DNA from: Trichoplax adhaerens
Lineage: Eukaryota; Placozoa; Uniplacotomia; Trichoplacea; Trichoplacidae
Assembly (NCBI RefSeq): GCF_000150275.1
Contig: NW_002060964.1
Location: forward strand, 858,975 to 922,974
DNA length: 64,000 nucleotides
Direction: 5' to 3'
Part shown: piece after piece, positions 50,663 through 62,837 of the stretch
How positions within the stretch are numbered: the stretch's first letter is position 1
How the letters are laid out: each line of letters begins with the position of its first letter
The notes under the pieces: generated by a model
Seen by the model: the letters and a program-made list of their open reading frames with translations, nothing else
Databases searched by the model: none
Told to the model about the DNA's origin: nothing
Position numbers and translations under genes: made by a program

Positions 50663-53600
50663 CTAGAAGGATATTAAAGTCATCTGTTATGTTAAACTTA
50701 GATGAAATTGATTTTGAAGAATTAGAAATAATATAGCTTAAAAATTTGCTCAACTTCATCATTTTAGATTAATTAGGCAATCATAATTATTGCAGCTTCT
50801 TCAATACTTTGCTAAAGATATTTCAAATTCACTAGAATTCTATTTTCGATTCAAAATATCCATCAAGTAGAAACAATGATAAACAGATTGATGTAAGTAG
50901 TTGCTATAATGAATAATTTCATTGCGTTTAAATTCAGAATTTTTTTCAATAGTCATAGTACTCTATTAAGTACAAGGTATTCTAATATGTAATTGGTAAA
51001 AGATATTTTGGACAATCATTGATTAATATTAGACCTTTTTATACCGATCTAGACATTAATCGTAAGGTATTACAATGTTTTACTGACAAAATGGAGGCGC
51101 TAAAGTAGCTAATATAATTAGAATAAGATTTTTCTGAACTTTACAAAAAAAATACTTCATGAATATTCCTAATTTCATATTTGATAGTCATAAAACATGA
51201 TTTTTGAGAATGATTTTCAAATCAAATAAATCCAACCTCATTGTTAAAAAGCACCAAAATCTGCTCATAAACTTTTCCGGTGAATATAAGATTTTTGGCA
51301 TACATAACATGGTTTTATTGAAATAAATAGGCATATTATTGCCAAGAAAATCAGATATGAGTCAAATAATCCATGTGATTGATTTATGATAGTCCATAAC
51401 CTGTAATTGCCGGTACTGTAGCAGCTATCTACTAATACTGTAATTTAATAGAGATTCATTTACAATGACATAGCTAAAATAACTTTTATCTATCAATCTC
51501 AACTACATAAAAGTTATAAAGGAATTGTTAAAATTGCTTACAATTCTCAATCAATTTAATTAGTCTGTATCATAACATTTTACTTTCTGGTACGGACAAA
51601 GCCAATAGCTAACTAATTTCTAGCTAATCTGTAGGCTGAATTGAAACAGATCAGTAAAACCGTAGCTGCAATAATTTTGAAGGAAAAATGAAGCTTGACG
51701 ATATGAGTAAGAATTGTTTAAAATTTTAACATGACTGAATTAAATTAAATTTTTTACATCATTTGCTAATCAAATAGTCCATCTATGTGGATGAGTTATA
51801 TTTCCTAGCTACACGTAATTACTACTGAGTAATCCCTGCAAAAATGAAATTAATCGACAAAATGACGGCGAAATCAATTTTAACCAGATTAATCTCAAAA
51901 ATATATGCCTGAATCATTAGAATGATTACCGGTAGATGATTAAATCCAATACTTTCACCAGTTTGTAATTCAAATATTGAATCTATGTGATTAACTTTGT
52001 TTTCTCGATACGTATAATGCCGTTAGATAATTAACTGCTAACTCATCCCTACAATAACTGAAACTGATTAATTATCAAAACAATAAAAGAATTAATTTGG
52101 ATGCAGTTAATTTTGATGGTATAGATAAGAATATTGTAAACATCGCTAAATCTTATTTAATACTTCTAACCAGGAAAGGCAATATATCAATTAATAGATC
52201 TATGTAATTAAATCTTGATAATATTGTAGTGTTTACTTCTAAATACGGCGTAGTCCATTTAAAGTGAAACGCTAATTTCCACTAGACTGTAACATAACTC
52301 TAAATATGCTTAACTTATATTTAGCAAATTTACACGGTGGAAATCTCTTAGACTCTAGCTAGATTATGCCGTAGTATTACCCTTACATAGAAGTAACATA
52401 TTATTATGAATCATCCGTGTCTATAAGTAATTTCCTCCTGCTATGCTCTTAATGTAATAAAAGCTATCTTCTTTCGCCAATTTCATTAGTTAGTTCTGGT
52501 AGGTGCACGGTAAGCTTGCACGCTTTACCTATTCTACACTACTATAGTTATTCGACTAGTCACATCGTTACCTGCACGATAATCTTACACGATTATTCTC
52601 TTTCACTAGCTCAATAAGGATTACTCTTCTATTAACTTTTCTATTGTAATTTATTGCGACTAATGTCGAACTCTCAACCTTCGGCAACATCACAGATATA
52701 ATGTCTTTATCAGCTGATTGCTAATTAGCCGTACAGTGCTTAAGTTGAAAATTGATTGACAGGAAGATAGCATAATTAATTAATCTAATCCTAAAAAAAC
52801 ATAAAAAGATATTCATTATCAAGGCCAAGTTCAGTACACTTAATATAAAATGCTTATCTACTGAATAATAAACTAAAATATGACTAGTTTGACCTTAAAT
52901 TAAATAGCGTTGTGATTGCTGTATAAATTGATAAATGAAACTTCCTATATACATGCCAAATTATAATTAAAAACGTGTTTATCTTCATACTTTTACTCAA
53001 ATGTAATAAATACTGTGGAACGTAGATATTACGAGATATAAATTTATATACTACTAGTATTGCGGTTTTATTAAGAAAAGCGAATAAAACTTATAGGTAT
53101 ACGAAAAAATTTAAATTAAATTCGAATTTCAATTTCTCTTATGATAAGTATATCTCAAGTAACGCGAATGGCATCAGCAACTTTTACAGTCTTGGCAACT
53201 AAAAAATTGTATAAAGAAGCTAATATGCAAGGATATCACTGCCATGTCTAAGAGACAATCCTTTTTACTAGAAAGCGAACTATATAAGTGAAACTTAAAC
53301 GCCCCGCACGAGATCTATATATGGTACTCGTAAATTTACTCATGAAACTGTAGAAATGGCTGATTTCATTCAGGATACTAGATAATATACGAGTATATCG
53401 TAAGCGCTTAAAAATGAGGACATTGAATCAATATCATCCTATTCAGACGATTTATCTCATGCAAAATGATAAGCTACTCAAGCAGTGCTCGTTTTAATTA
53501 GCTAAACTAGAAAAATTTTTAAGGTAATCTCAGCCGTCTCTGCATCGTTATTTATGAATGAAAAATTTCCATTCGTGTTATTCCTGGACATGTCACTCTT

Positions 53601-56539
53601 CAATCTGTATTCTATGATTCTTTTTCGCTATTACTAATGTAACTAGTAGCTTGGATTTCAATTATTGACAGATGCAGGATAACAAGGCAAGATATTAAAG
53701 TATATTATGAAAGAAATTTAAGTAATTTTAAATTATTATAACTTGATGTGGCATTATTATCGAATCAACTGATAGCTCTAACTATAACATATTTAAATAA
53801 TTGTTAAACGATTTTTCTCGCTCCTGAATACTGTTTTACAATAAAGTAAACAATTTAGTGTAAATCTTTAAAATTATTTCATATATTAACATAGCAAAAA
53901 TTGCGCTAAAACATGAAAAGTGATAGGCTTTATAAGATTTATTACTTATGATAATATTAAAGGCTTGATCATCTACTTAGCAGATTAATAAATTAAAGCA
54001 TGATCAATTTAACCAAGAATTCATCTGACCTATATTATAAGTTGTTTCAGCTTTAGTGAGAACTTTAGAAAGAGGGCGATTTCCTTGATAAATCAGAAAA
54101 ATTATTAACGTGTTCCAAATTGGTACGGACATAACTTTTCTGACTGTAGATATCCCAAATTCTACCGATGGTGAATGTAAACCAGACGCTTTGCAAGCGA
54201 TGTCTTATAATAGAGATCTAATCAAGATTTATATTTTAATAGCTTATCGAAACTTTCTCTTAATTTTATTTCGAATCCATACAATATCTCCTATTGATAT
54301 CAAAGAAAATGTTTAAATATTGAAATGTAAAAAAAGCAATAAATTAATAAAATCCTATTCATGGACTATAATGGACATATCACCATGACCTTTCCTTTAC
54401 CCAATCAAGCATGACTCAATATCATATATTTAAGATATTCTGTATAAGATTGAGTATCATATCATAGACAGTAATTAATCAAAGATATTTAATCCTTTAC
54501 TTAGTTCACTAATCAAACCCTGCTATTGTCATTTTTTTCAATTAATTTTTATTGAAGAAACAAGAATGGACATGAATAAAAGCCAATACTATGTATTTAG
54601 CAGACGCTTTCTTACGGCTTAAATAGCACTAGGAAGACAATAGTTTAGATTGTATTTTATCTTGCGGTCCATGACTAGACAGAATGGTTCAGCCATTCTT
54701 AAGGGAATAATTATGCAACTCCATAGTACTATTTTATACATCAACGTAATGGTAAGAAAGTATTTTTGATTACCGCCAAAGTATATTTACTGTCAACTTC
54801 AAAGCTATAGAACAGATCTATATTTTACTATATGTCCTCTTATCACATGAAGCGTCAACTACCTCCTATGTATATAGTATATCTCGAAGAATATTACATA
54901 GCAATATATCTTAAAGCAGTAATATATATGTTATATATATTTTGAAAGTGAAAAGAGATATCATAATCACTACTAAAATTTTAACTGTCAGATAAGGTTA
55001 TAGACTATAAGACAAATATTTAGTCATTATTCGGCGACATAGAAGAATTAAAAATCAACGCAAACTAATAAACTTGATATGTACAGATGTTTTCAGAAAT
55101 TTAGAGCTCTCAAATTAATTCATTTTTAATCCTTTCTAGAGTTATTTGACGTTGCATTAGACTTTATCATTATTGCCTACTGATACATTTGACTCTGTCA
55201 TCTAGCTCCTAATGGTACTTAAATTAATGCTATAATATTTTAGTAAGGTGCTCTAAAATCGAAGTTTTTATTCAATTGAATGAGAAGTGATCAATTGAAT
55301 GTTTTAGTAAGGCTAATTATTTAGATATGACTACTGTAGATGCTTTTGAGGCACTCTTTTGGACTGCAATAAAGTGCCAGATTATTGAATTTTAACTCTA
55401 GCAATCAAAAGCTGCAACATTTTTCTAACACTACGTATCAGATTCTTTAATCTATTGGATTATAGTATATCTGGTACCCTTTCTATTAAAATCTTGAAAT
55501 AAGAATGGCGTGGAGAATTATAATTAAGCAGAAAATTTAAGCTAGAGCGCTGTTAGTTAAATATCATGGGGTATTTTAAGTAACCAAATAGCTTACATTT
55601 ATAACGGGTGTGTGAATAGTTGCAATCTGATATGCATAAACGGAGAGATAGAGATGATAATGAATTTACCGCATTTATTTTTCCTTTCAAATCTTGTTTT
55701 CCTAATCTAAATTTTGATCACATTAAACTTCAATTATAATACGTTCTATATCTATCAGTACATTTTTACTACAAGTATAATCAGTAATATTGCAATGGAA
55801 ACTTCTATTTCGGATCCGAAAATTTGACTCAAGAGGATTATATACTACATGCATATGTTTTGCAATTTGATTTCTGATAATCTGTGCTTTGCAATGATAC
55901 AGCATCCATAGGTAATTTTGCTTGTAACAGGCACAACTCAATGCTTTTTTTATGAGAGATTTGGTTATCGAGCTCTGATATGATATGAAAACCGAATTAA
56001 AATTCGAAATGAATTCTAACTTATCAAATCCTGATAAAGAAACAAGATTATGATGTGTTAAAATTACAATTATCGTATGCAATCTTTCCTATATTCCCCA
56101 AAAAACCTTGATCTATTCATATGGAAATATCCCTTCTAGTTTATAAAGATGTTTAACTCTCATCAAAGAGACTATATCGAACATATTTGAAGCACGCATT
56201 AGTACCTTTGACATTCTCGATTTTATTGTTACTTATTATCCAAACATTCGAATATGATCCGATATTTATCAGTGATGTATAGGTAAACTCAACTGTACTT
56301 AAATCATAGTTGAGCCCTTTCTGCTACCTATCTGGTAAAGATCTTTGGAATTTAATTCATCTACTTTAGTCCTGTAAGATAGATCTGACAATAAGTCATC
56401 CAAAACATATCGAAGCCGCTGTTTCATGGCCCTCTCAAATGACATCACCTAATGGTATAAGCAAAGGGAAGATTACTAGAAGTACTGCATCAAAAAGATT
56501 ACATCCAAGTTTTATTCAAGGCCGTAATACGAGTATTGA
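50663..56539. other. region between iGluR genes 6 and 7; 5' end and promoter of gene 6
   Basis: The missing first exon(s) of gene 6 should lie here, but I found no start codon plus signal peptide with a usable phase-1 donor. AT-rich stretches around 51300-52250 look like weakly repeated sequence. An open frame of 119 codons (minus strand, 55723-56082) and one of 68 codons (plus strand, 54110-54316) have no recognised domain. Nothing else can be supported. Confidence 0.45.
56511..56516 (-). promoter_or_regulatory. candidate poly(A) signal of iGluR gene 7
   Basis: TTTATT on the plus strand (AATAAA on the minus strand) about 25 bases after the proposed stop. Inferred from motif and position only. 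Confidence 0.3.
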
Positions 56540-59500
56540 CTAAAGGTCACTAAATGGGTTAGTAATCAGATAATACTCTCTTACTCTCGTGCTAGTACTT
56601 CGTGTATCTTTAATTGCAGCTACAATCCATTCTATAAATAGTATAGCAAAGCTGAATCCAATTGCAGCTAGCAGCATGTAAAATACCCCTGCAAGATTCT
56701 CAAATTTTATAGGATCATGGCTTGAAGCTTGCGCATTATTCTTACATTTTCCATCAATCCTGCAGTAGAAGAACAGATTAGAAATGTATCTCGTTGCTAA
56801 ATATTATTTGCATACTATCACATTTATTTGGACTTGAAACTTAAAAATCTATCAGCAGCCTAAATACCATTTTGCTTTCAGCTTATCTAGATATCCTAAC
56901 TCGTTTAGTTTCAATATCTGCATATTAATTTCTTCCCAATAAGGTGATCCTTTTGGCACTGCTAGACTTAATCTGTCTATTTTAAATTTTCCAATGGTAG
57001 TCAAGTTACAGTACTTACTTTGGGCATAGCTAAGCATTGTAGCACCTCCAATGAAAGCATACTGCTCATTTTTACTGGTCAGTACACGTTGAATGCCATC
57101 CTCAGTAGTAATCACATTTTTTAGATTTTTTTTCATTTCTTGATAGGGCGATATTGTAGTTTTTGAGAAGAAAGATTCATAGCTGCTATTAGCTAGAACA
57201 CCGTAATTCAAGTCTGGATTTCTAGCTAGATCCTGTAAGGAACTGAAGGCTAAATTAATTCAACAAAAAAGTAAAAATAAGAATGATAGCGTTCAATTCA
57301 TATTCATCAATTAGACAGGATAATAGCGATGTCATTATTAGTCATCATAAATTATTTTTAGCAGGATTGTAATTGTTACTTAAGCTTACTAGTATGTAAA
57401 CTGTTAATTGTTAAGAATGCAGTTAAATTTGCAGTATAAGTTGCTGTAATGATGACGGAAGCAAACCACCAAATTGCAGTAATTAAACGCGCAGATATCG
57501 ATCTTGGGGTCCTATCAGGTCCTTGTAATAAAATTGAAGCCAATGCATACCATAAATTATTACTAAATGAAAATACTTCTGATTCTGATTCTTTCTCTAT
57601 TTGCCAATATTTATAACTGTTCTGTAATCCATTTTCCATGTGTTTACTTTTGTTTGAGGCTCTCAATCTGTATATAGCTCTACCATAATAATCAAAAGGA
57701 CTCCAGCGATTCATACAGGTAATCACTGCTGCTACGATAATCATTGATATCAAAATACCGATCCAAACTTCAGTTTTAAGAGGAGAGAATGCCTGAAATA
57801 AAGAAGCTGGTTGAGTTGCTTTGGTTGCTGTTAAAATGGTTAAAGCTTCATCAAGGAAGGGCATAGTAAAATCTATAATTTGCTGGCGTTCAGGAGTAAT
57901 AGACAATGGTGCAGCACCAATATCGGTTTGCTATTAGAAAGAATCCCATAAGTAAGATTTAAAAATTTTGTCAAAATACAGTATTGTATTACACTTATAG
58001 CAATCTACTAAAGAAGAGCTACATAATAACTAATAGCTCCTTTTGCATCTCAAATAGCCTAATGCAACACAGAATTATCCTATAAAATATTAAATGTGTA
58101 TATTATTAGCTGAAAAGTCATAAATCAACATTTATGTTAATTAGCTGTGATGAAAATGATATGCAACTTTTGCAACGATTGCTTAGAAATCTTCACAGGC
58201 TACTATGCTACTTCGAGGCTTTTATTATTATCAACATCAACAGCTACTAATCTTCTCGACTACTGTTTCATGATTAATAACGAGTACTTTAAGGTACTAT
58301 AATTGACACACGAAGCCAGATAAGAATTAACACATACTCGTACATTATCAAATATCATGTAAATGTTAACATAAACTCTGATATTCACCCCATTAAGTAT
58401 TTCGCCAATAATTCCTGACCATGTGAAGGTACCATTAACACTGATTTCAGTACCATAAAAACCGTCCGCAACTACTCTCACGTTATACGAAAAATTTAAA
58501 TTTCTACTAATTTCATCCATTAAATCGATGATATATCCTTTATACTTTTTACCAGTAATAGCATAATCATTATCTATCATTATGAATGGAGCGCTCTAAA
58601 ATAAAATAACAAGAAAATTACAACAAAAGATATTTAATAGCTTATTAACGAGTTTATAAAGGAATGCCAATATCGGGGATAATACATAATAAAAATAATA
58701 GCAGCTACTCCATATCGACTGCTCTACCTTTCTGCCATCTCCTTCACAATAATTACTACTAAGAATTAGTAATAGAACAGGTAAATATTTTACGAGACCA
58801 CGTAATGGATTGTTTTGGAGATCAGTTAGCTGCTATATGTAAGTACTGCGTAGCCATGAAAGAGGAACCAATATTTTTAGACTACGAAAATCTCTACAAT
58901 TGAATATCCTTACTAGCAAAGCTATTTCATCAAACATTCAGTATCTTTTAATGATTCTTATGCATTTATGTCTATATACTGTAGTACTATTGCTTTTCAT
59001 TTTCAATAGCAATTTCCAATTATCATTACAAGAAATAATCTGATCTGCATCTACTACATATTATAATTTTATACTTAAAGCTAGTAGTCTTACCAAAATG
59101 ATTGTTGCAGTGAGATTTTTGCCACTGATGAAGGAGCCAGAGTCACTTATACGGTTAACTCCCTCGAGAAAATAGGTTCGATCGTGATCTAGACTTAAGC
59201 TATGATGGTTGCTCCAATTTCCAACCTAATTCATAGAAAAAAGAGTAATAACCAACTCTCGGTTATGTAGCTTAGATTTAATGCGATTTATATTAATTTT
59301 ATGATCGTGCTAATTATTACCTGAGCCCAAGTTTCACCATGTAAATTCACAATATTATAGTTAATATAAGCCGGACCACCATCAGAAGTAAAATTAATAG
59401 ATAGCATCGTGGATGGACCAGAAGCCTAGAATAGGGAAATACTCATGGATAAGAAATGCTCGCTCATTTATTGCGATATATTGTATCAAAGATTTCAACA

Positions 59501-62500
59501 ATTATTATTAGACTAGATATTTTTTAAGAGGCATAATTTAATCACCAATTAGAAATGCGAGAAATAGCATGCAATTTCACATCTATACCTTTTTAATAGA
59601 TTTAAATACTTGGTTACCGTCTACCCATGGGATCGGATTCGTTCTAGTACATACTAATTTTTTAGTTTTTATTTGCTTTTTTTCTTTTAGCATGGTTTGA
59701 ATTCCATAGCCAACGGCCAAAACAGAATCAAAATATTGAAGGTAGAGTGACTAAACAGTACACCGATAAAAATTCTATCATGGATGTGCATCATAAGATA
59801 AAATCACATTATCATCGGATCAATGATTTTACTAATACATGGATCTGAGCATTATCAAGAAGACAATCTAAAATGAATTCACTCTTATCAGGTAATAGAT
59901 TTTCGAAATGCTGCAGGTATATAGGTAATGATACGTTGATAAATATAATATCAAATAGGAACAAATTCAGAATGAAATCTCGTCCTTATCAGATTGATGA
60001 CAGTAGCTAAATAGGAATATAAGTAATACCGAGAGAAGACACATGTAATGTAACTTAGTATTGTGATTGTAGACTGTTAGCCATGTGTAGTATAATGTAC
60101 GGTAGATATTTATCCTAAGAGATATTTGGTAGCTGTAACTATAGACTGTAGTGGTAGAGACGCTATGCTAGAGTACAGATGGCTATATACAGTAAGCTGT
60201 TGAGTTACTAATATGGCTATAGGTAAAAATAGAACTGTAAATCATATATTAGGATATGGTTAATTCATTGTACTTTGGCTGGTGTGAATAATGTCTACGT
60301 AAGTACTGTAGTCGTATCCATATTGGATTAATGATGGTCCGCAATAGAATAGTCTTACTAAGAATAATTTAACTATGTGTAAAATAAGGTAAAAGGTTGC
60401 CATGCGGATTGTAGCTGCGAATGCTACGGAAAGTATAAAAGCATGCAACTTTAGATTATTCTGTTAGTTCGTTCTAGAAGTCTTTAGTAGTAGTATTCGG
60501 CTAGAGTAGAGCTGTGTAGTTAATCTATGTATAAGATTCAATAAAGCCCTTATTTTTCTAAAATTTGGAATTTCGTGATTGGTATATATCACAACACAGT
60601 ATTAAATAAAATCATATCCTGATCAGACTTTCTGTTATTTTTTCTAAATATTAAAGCTGTGATAATGATCAAAGAATGCATCGATAAATATATTATCAAG
60701 AAATTTACTAAGATATGGACTGTATACTAAAATAAGCTGCATAAATATAGAGAGCAGAATAATAATTTTTCGTGAATTAGTAATCACGATTATATTTATT
60801 GGAAGTAAGTTGCTATGTGGAGCGGAAATAAATCTGAATCTATTTTAAATCATTACTTAATATTTTAAATACCGGTACCTCAATACTTTCATTGTATCGA
60901 TGATAATATTTAGTGAATACGCTTTGATATAATTGTCCTTGTCTGCTATGATATTTCAAGCCAATTAAACCATTCAGATTGGAAGGTAAACTATGCACCT
61001 AACAGCAGCATAAGTACGCCTAATAGTTACATCATTAATTTTATTAATCTTGATTACTAATAATGAATACACTTTTATTCACAGATTGCCGTACTCAAGT
61101 TCTGCTCTAATATTAGGCGTAAGATCGCATGATTAAGCAGCTAGCACTACTATTATTGCCCATAATGTTAATCAATTCCAATGGCAATGGCAAATAAATG
61201 ATATGCATTAATGAAATTGTCTACAAAAAATGTTAAATTGATGACAATCACTAGTTCTACGTAATAAGTAAATTTCTTAGCTTCCCGATACAATCCTAAA
61301 ATTAAACCCGGACTGCACCTCTGAGGTTGTCGCATCAACCATAATCCAACACCATCCCCTTCCCATCATTTCCATCCTATGTGCATATTTAAAAATTTCC
61401 AATGCTTGAGACGTTAGACACTTTACGATCACAATTCTGGAGCCTAAGAAGAATGAAAGTATCAAAAAATCTAATTACAATTTCTACTTAGCTCAAAAAT
61501 CAAATATATCGTGTCATTTTGAGCATTCTTTGCTTTACAATAAGTGTACACTAAGGTATATATTTGGGACGCATATCGTCGAAGAAAATAATGTAGCGAG
61601 TAATTCTATATTTTCAATTAGTTATCATATTATGTGTGATATTGACATATTCGAGCACAAGACATGTATATGATAAAAATTTTGAACTCGTTAGCTAATT
61701 TAATCCTATACCGATATTGACAATATGAGACGTTGCGAAATTACTATCGATTTACACGATTTGTTCAATTACTTTACTCTATGTTAAACTCTATTAATAC
61801 TAAAATTCATATCACTATTATACTACATCGATACCAAACAATATTTCCTTGTAGCAGCATTAATACCTAAAAGGCCGTTCACGGTTTCATGTCTTTAATC
61901 AATCTTTTACATAATCTAAATAAGAATTACCTGACATTTTAATATTTTGCAGATTAGCTTTAATTTCCAGTGCATTGCCGACCTTATCTACTTTAAAGCG
62001 TTCGAAGGCTAGAATCTTCCATGATTTACTAGATGCAATTTCTCGAAATTTTGATAGAACATCGATACCTATTTCAGAATATGTCATGTAGACAGGGAAA
62101 AAAATTTCAATACGAAAAACTGTATAGTTGTTGATAGGTAAAGTTAATCAATCTTAATAAATAAAAATGGTTTAGCTATTTAGCATCACCATTTATAATG
62201 TAAGATAATTAGTATACAGAATATACATTATGGTTATATTATCAAAATCAGAAAATTTTTAATTGTAAACTAGATTGTGCTATTCTTTCAACTTATGAGT
62301 AGATATTCATCGTACCAGAGTCCGCATAAGATGCTAATAGAGCCATTTTAGTCCAACCATAATACTCAATAAAAGAAGCAAGGGCCTTACTTTTGGCAGT
62401 AGATACTGGAAGCATTCGAAGTAAGAAATTATAATTTGGACTGTTAACTAGATTTGCATCTACTGTATTAGGTGCAATGTGCGGCATATGCAACTTTGAG

Positions 62501-62837
62501 CAAGCAATTTGAGTTCCGACAGCTGCACTTGGAAGTATTGGTCCGATGATAGCTACAACTCCTTCCTTCATGGCATCACATGCTATTTTCAGATCGAAAT
62601 TAAGATCAGTCAAAATACGTCTATCTTTAAATAATCATAGTGTCTGTTTTAATGCAATCTACTTTCACTCACCTTTATGGAAATTATCGTATGGGCTATA
62701 TAAGTCTGCGATATGAAATGATGCGGATATCTTGCTGTGATTCAACTTAATATCATCAATCTCATTACTATTAATCATATCTAGAGCTAATTGAACAGCT
62801 CGTTCTATTTTATTATATCTCGCAGGTAGTAGAATCC
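56540..62837 (-). CDS. ionotropic glutamate receptor-like subunit, gene 7 (divergent ligand site; 5' exon not found)
   Basis: Tandem paralogue of gene 6. Minus-strand exons: 62837-62673, 62582-62316, 62068-61931, 61443-61319, 60998-60879, 59750-59589, 59425-59321, 59225-59094 (amino-terminal domain and linker), 58595-58389 (S1, KGYIIDLMDEI, ADGFYG), 57930-57390 (APLSITPERQ, M1, pore, TYTANLTAF), 57249-56868 (S2), 56759-56540 (M4 and tail). About 853 residues are recovered. Exon lengths match gene 6 except for two codon-sized differences (162 against 165, 207 against 210). The binding-site Arg is kept, but the Thr of the usual Ser-Thr pair is Tyr (NSSYESFF) and the acidic residue that holds the ligand amino group is Gly (FIGGATML). 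The Q/R site is Leu (ILLQG). The S2 disulfide cysteines remain (SKYC and DGKC). The intron between 59751 and 60878 contains a 0.55-kb repeat. The first exon with the signal peptide lies in or beyond 62838-64000. Confidence 0.88.
60044..60589. repeat. dispersed 0.55-kb repeat, copy B, inside an intron of iGluR gene 7
   Basis: Same sequence and orientation as 30835-31382, with few substitutions. It sits in the 1128-base intron 59751-60878. The equivalent intron of gene 6 (48218-48468) is only 251 bases, so the repeat is an insertion specific to gene 7. Confidence 0.85.

Noticed and set aside
50663..50762. N-terminal extension of the first recovered exon of iGluR gene 6 up to an ATG at 50762
   Set aside because: The residues do not look like a signal peptide. 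An acceptor (CCTTCTAG) lies exactly where gene 7 has its acceptor (CATGTAG), and gene 7 has a stop just upstream. The stretch is therefore probably intron.
54110..54316. A 68-codon plus-strand frame (DITFLTVDIPNSTDGE...) between the iGluR genes
   Set aside because: It looks somewhat protein-like but has no acceptor, donor or homologous exon that I can identify.
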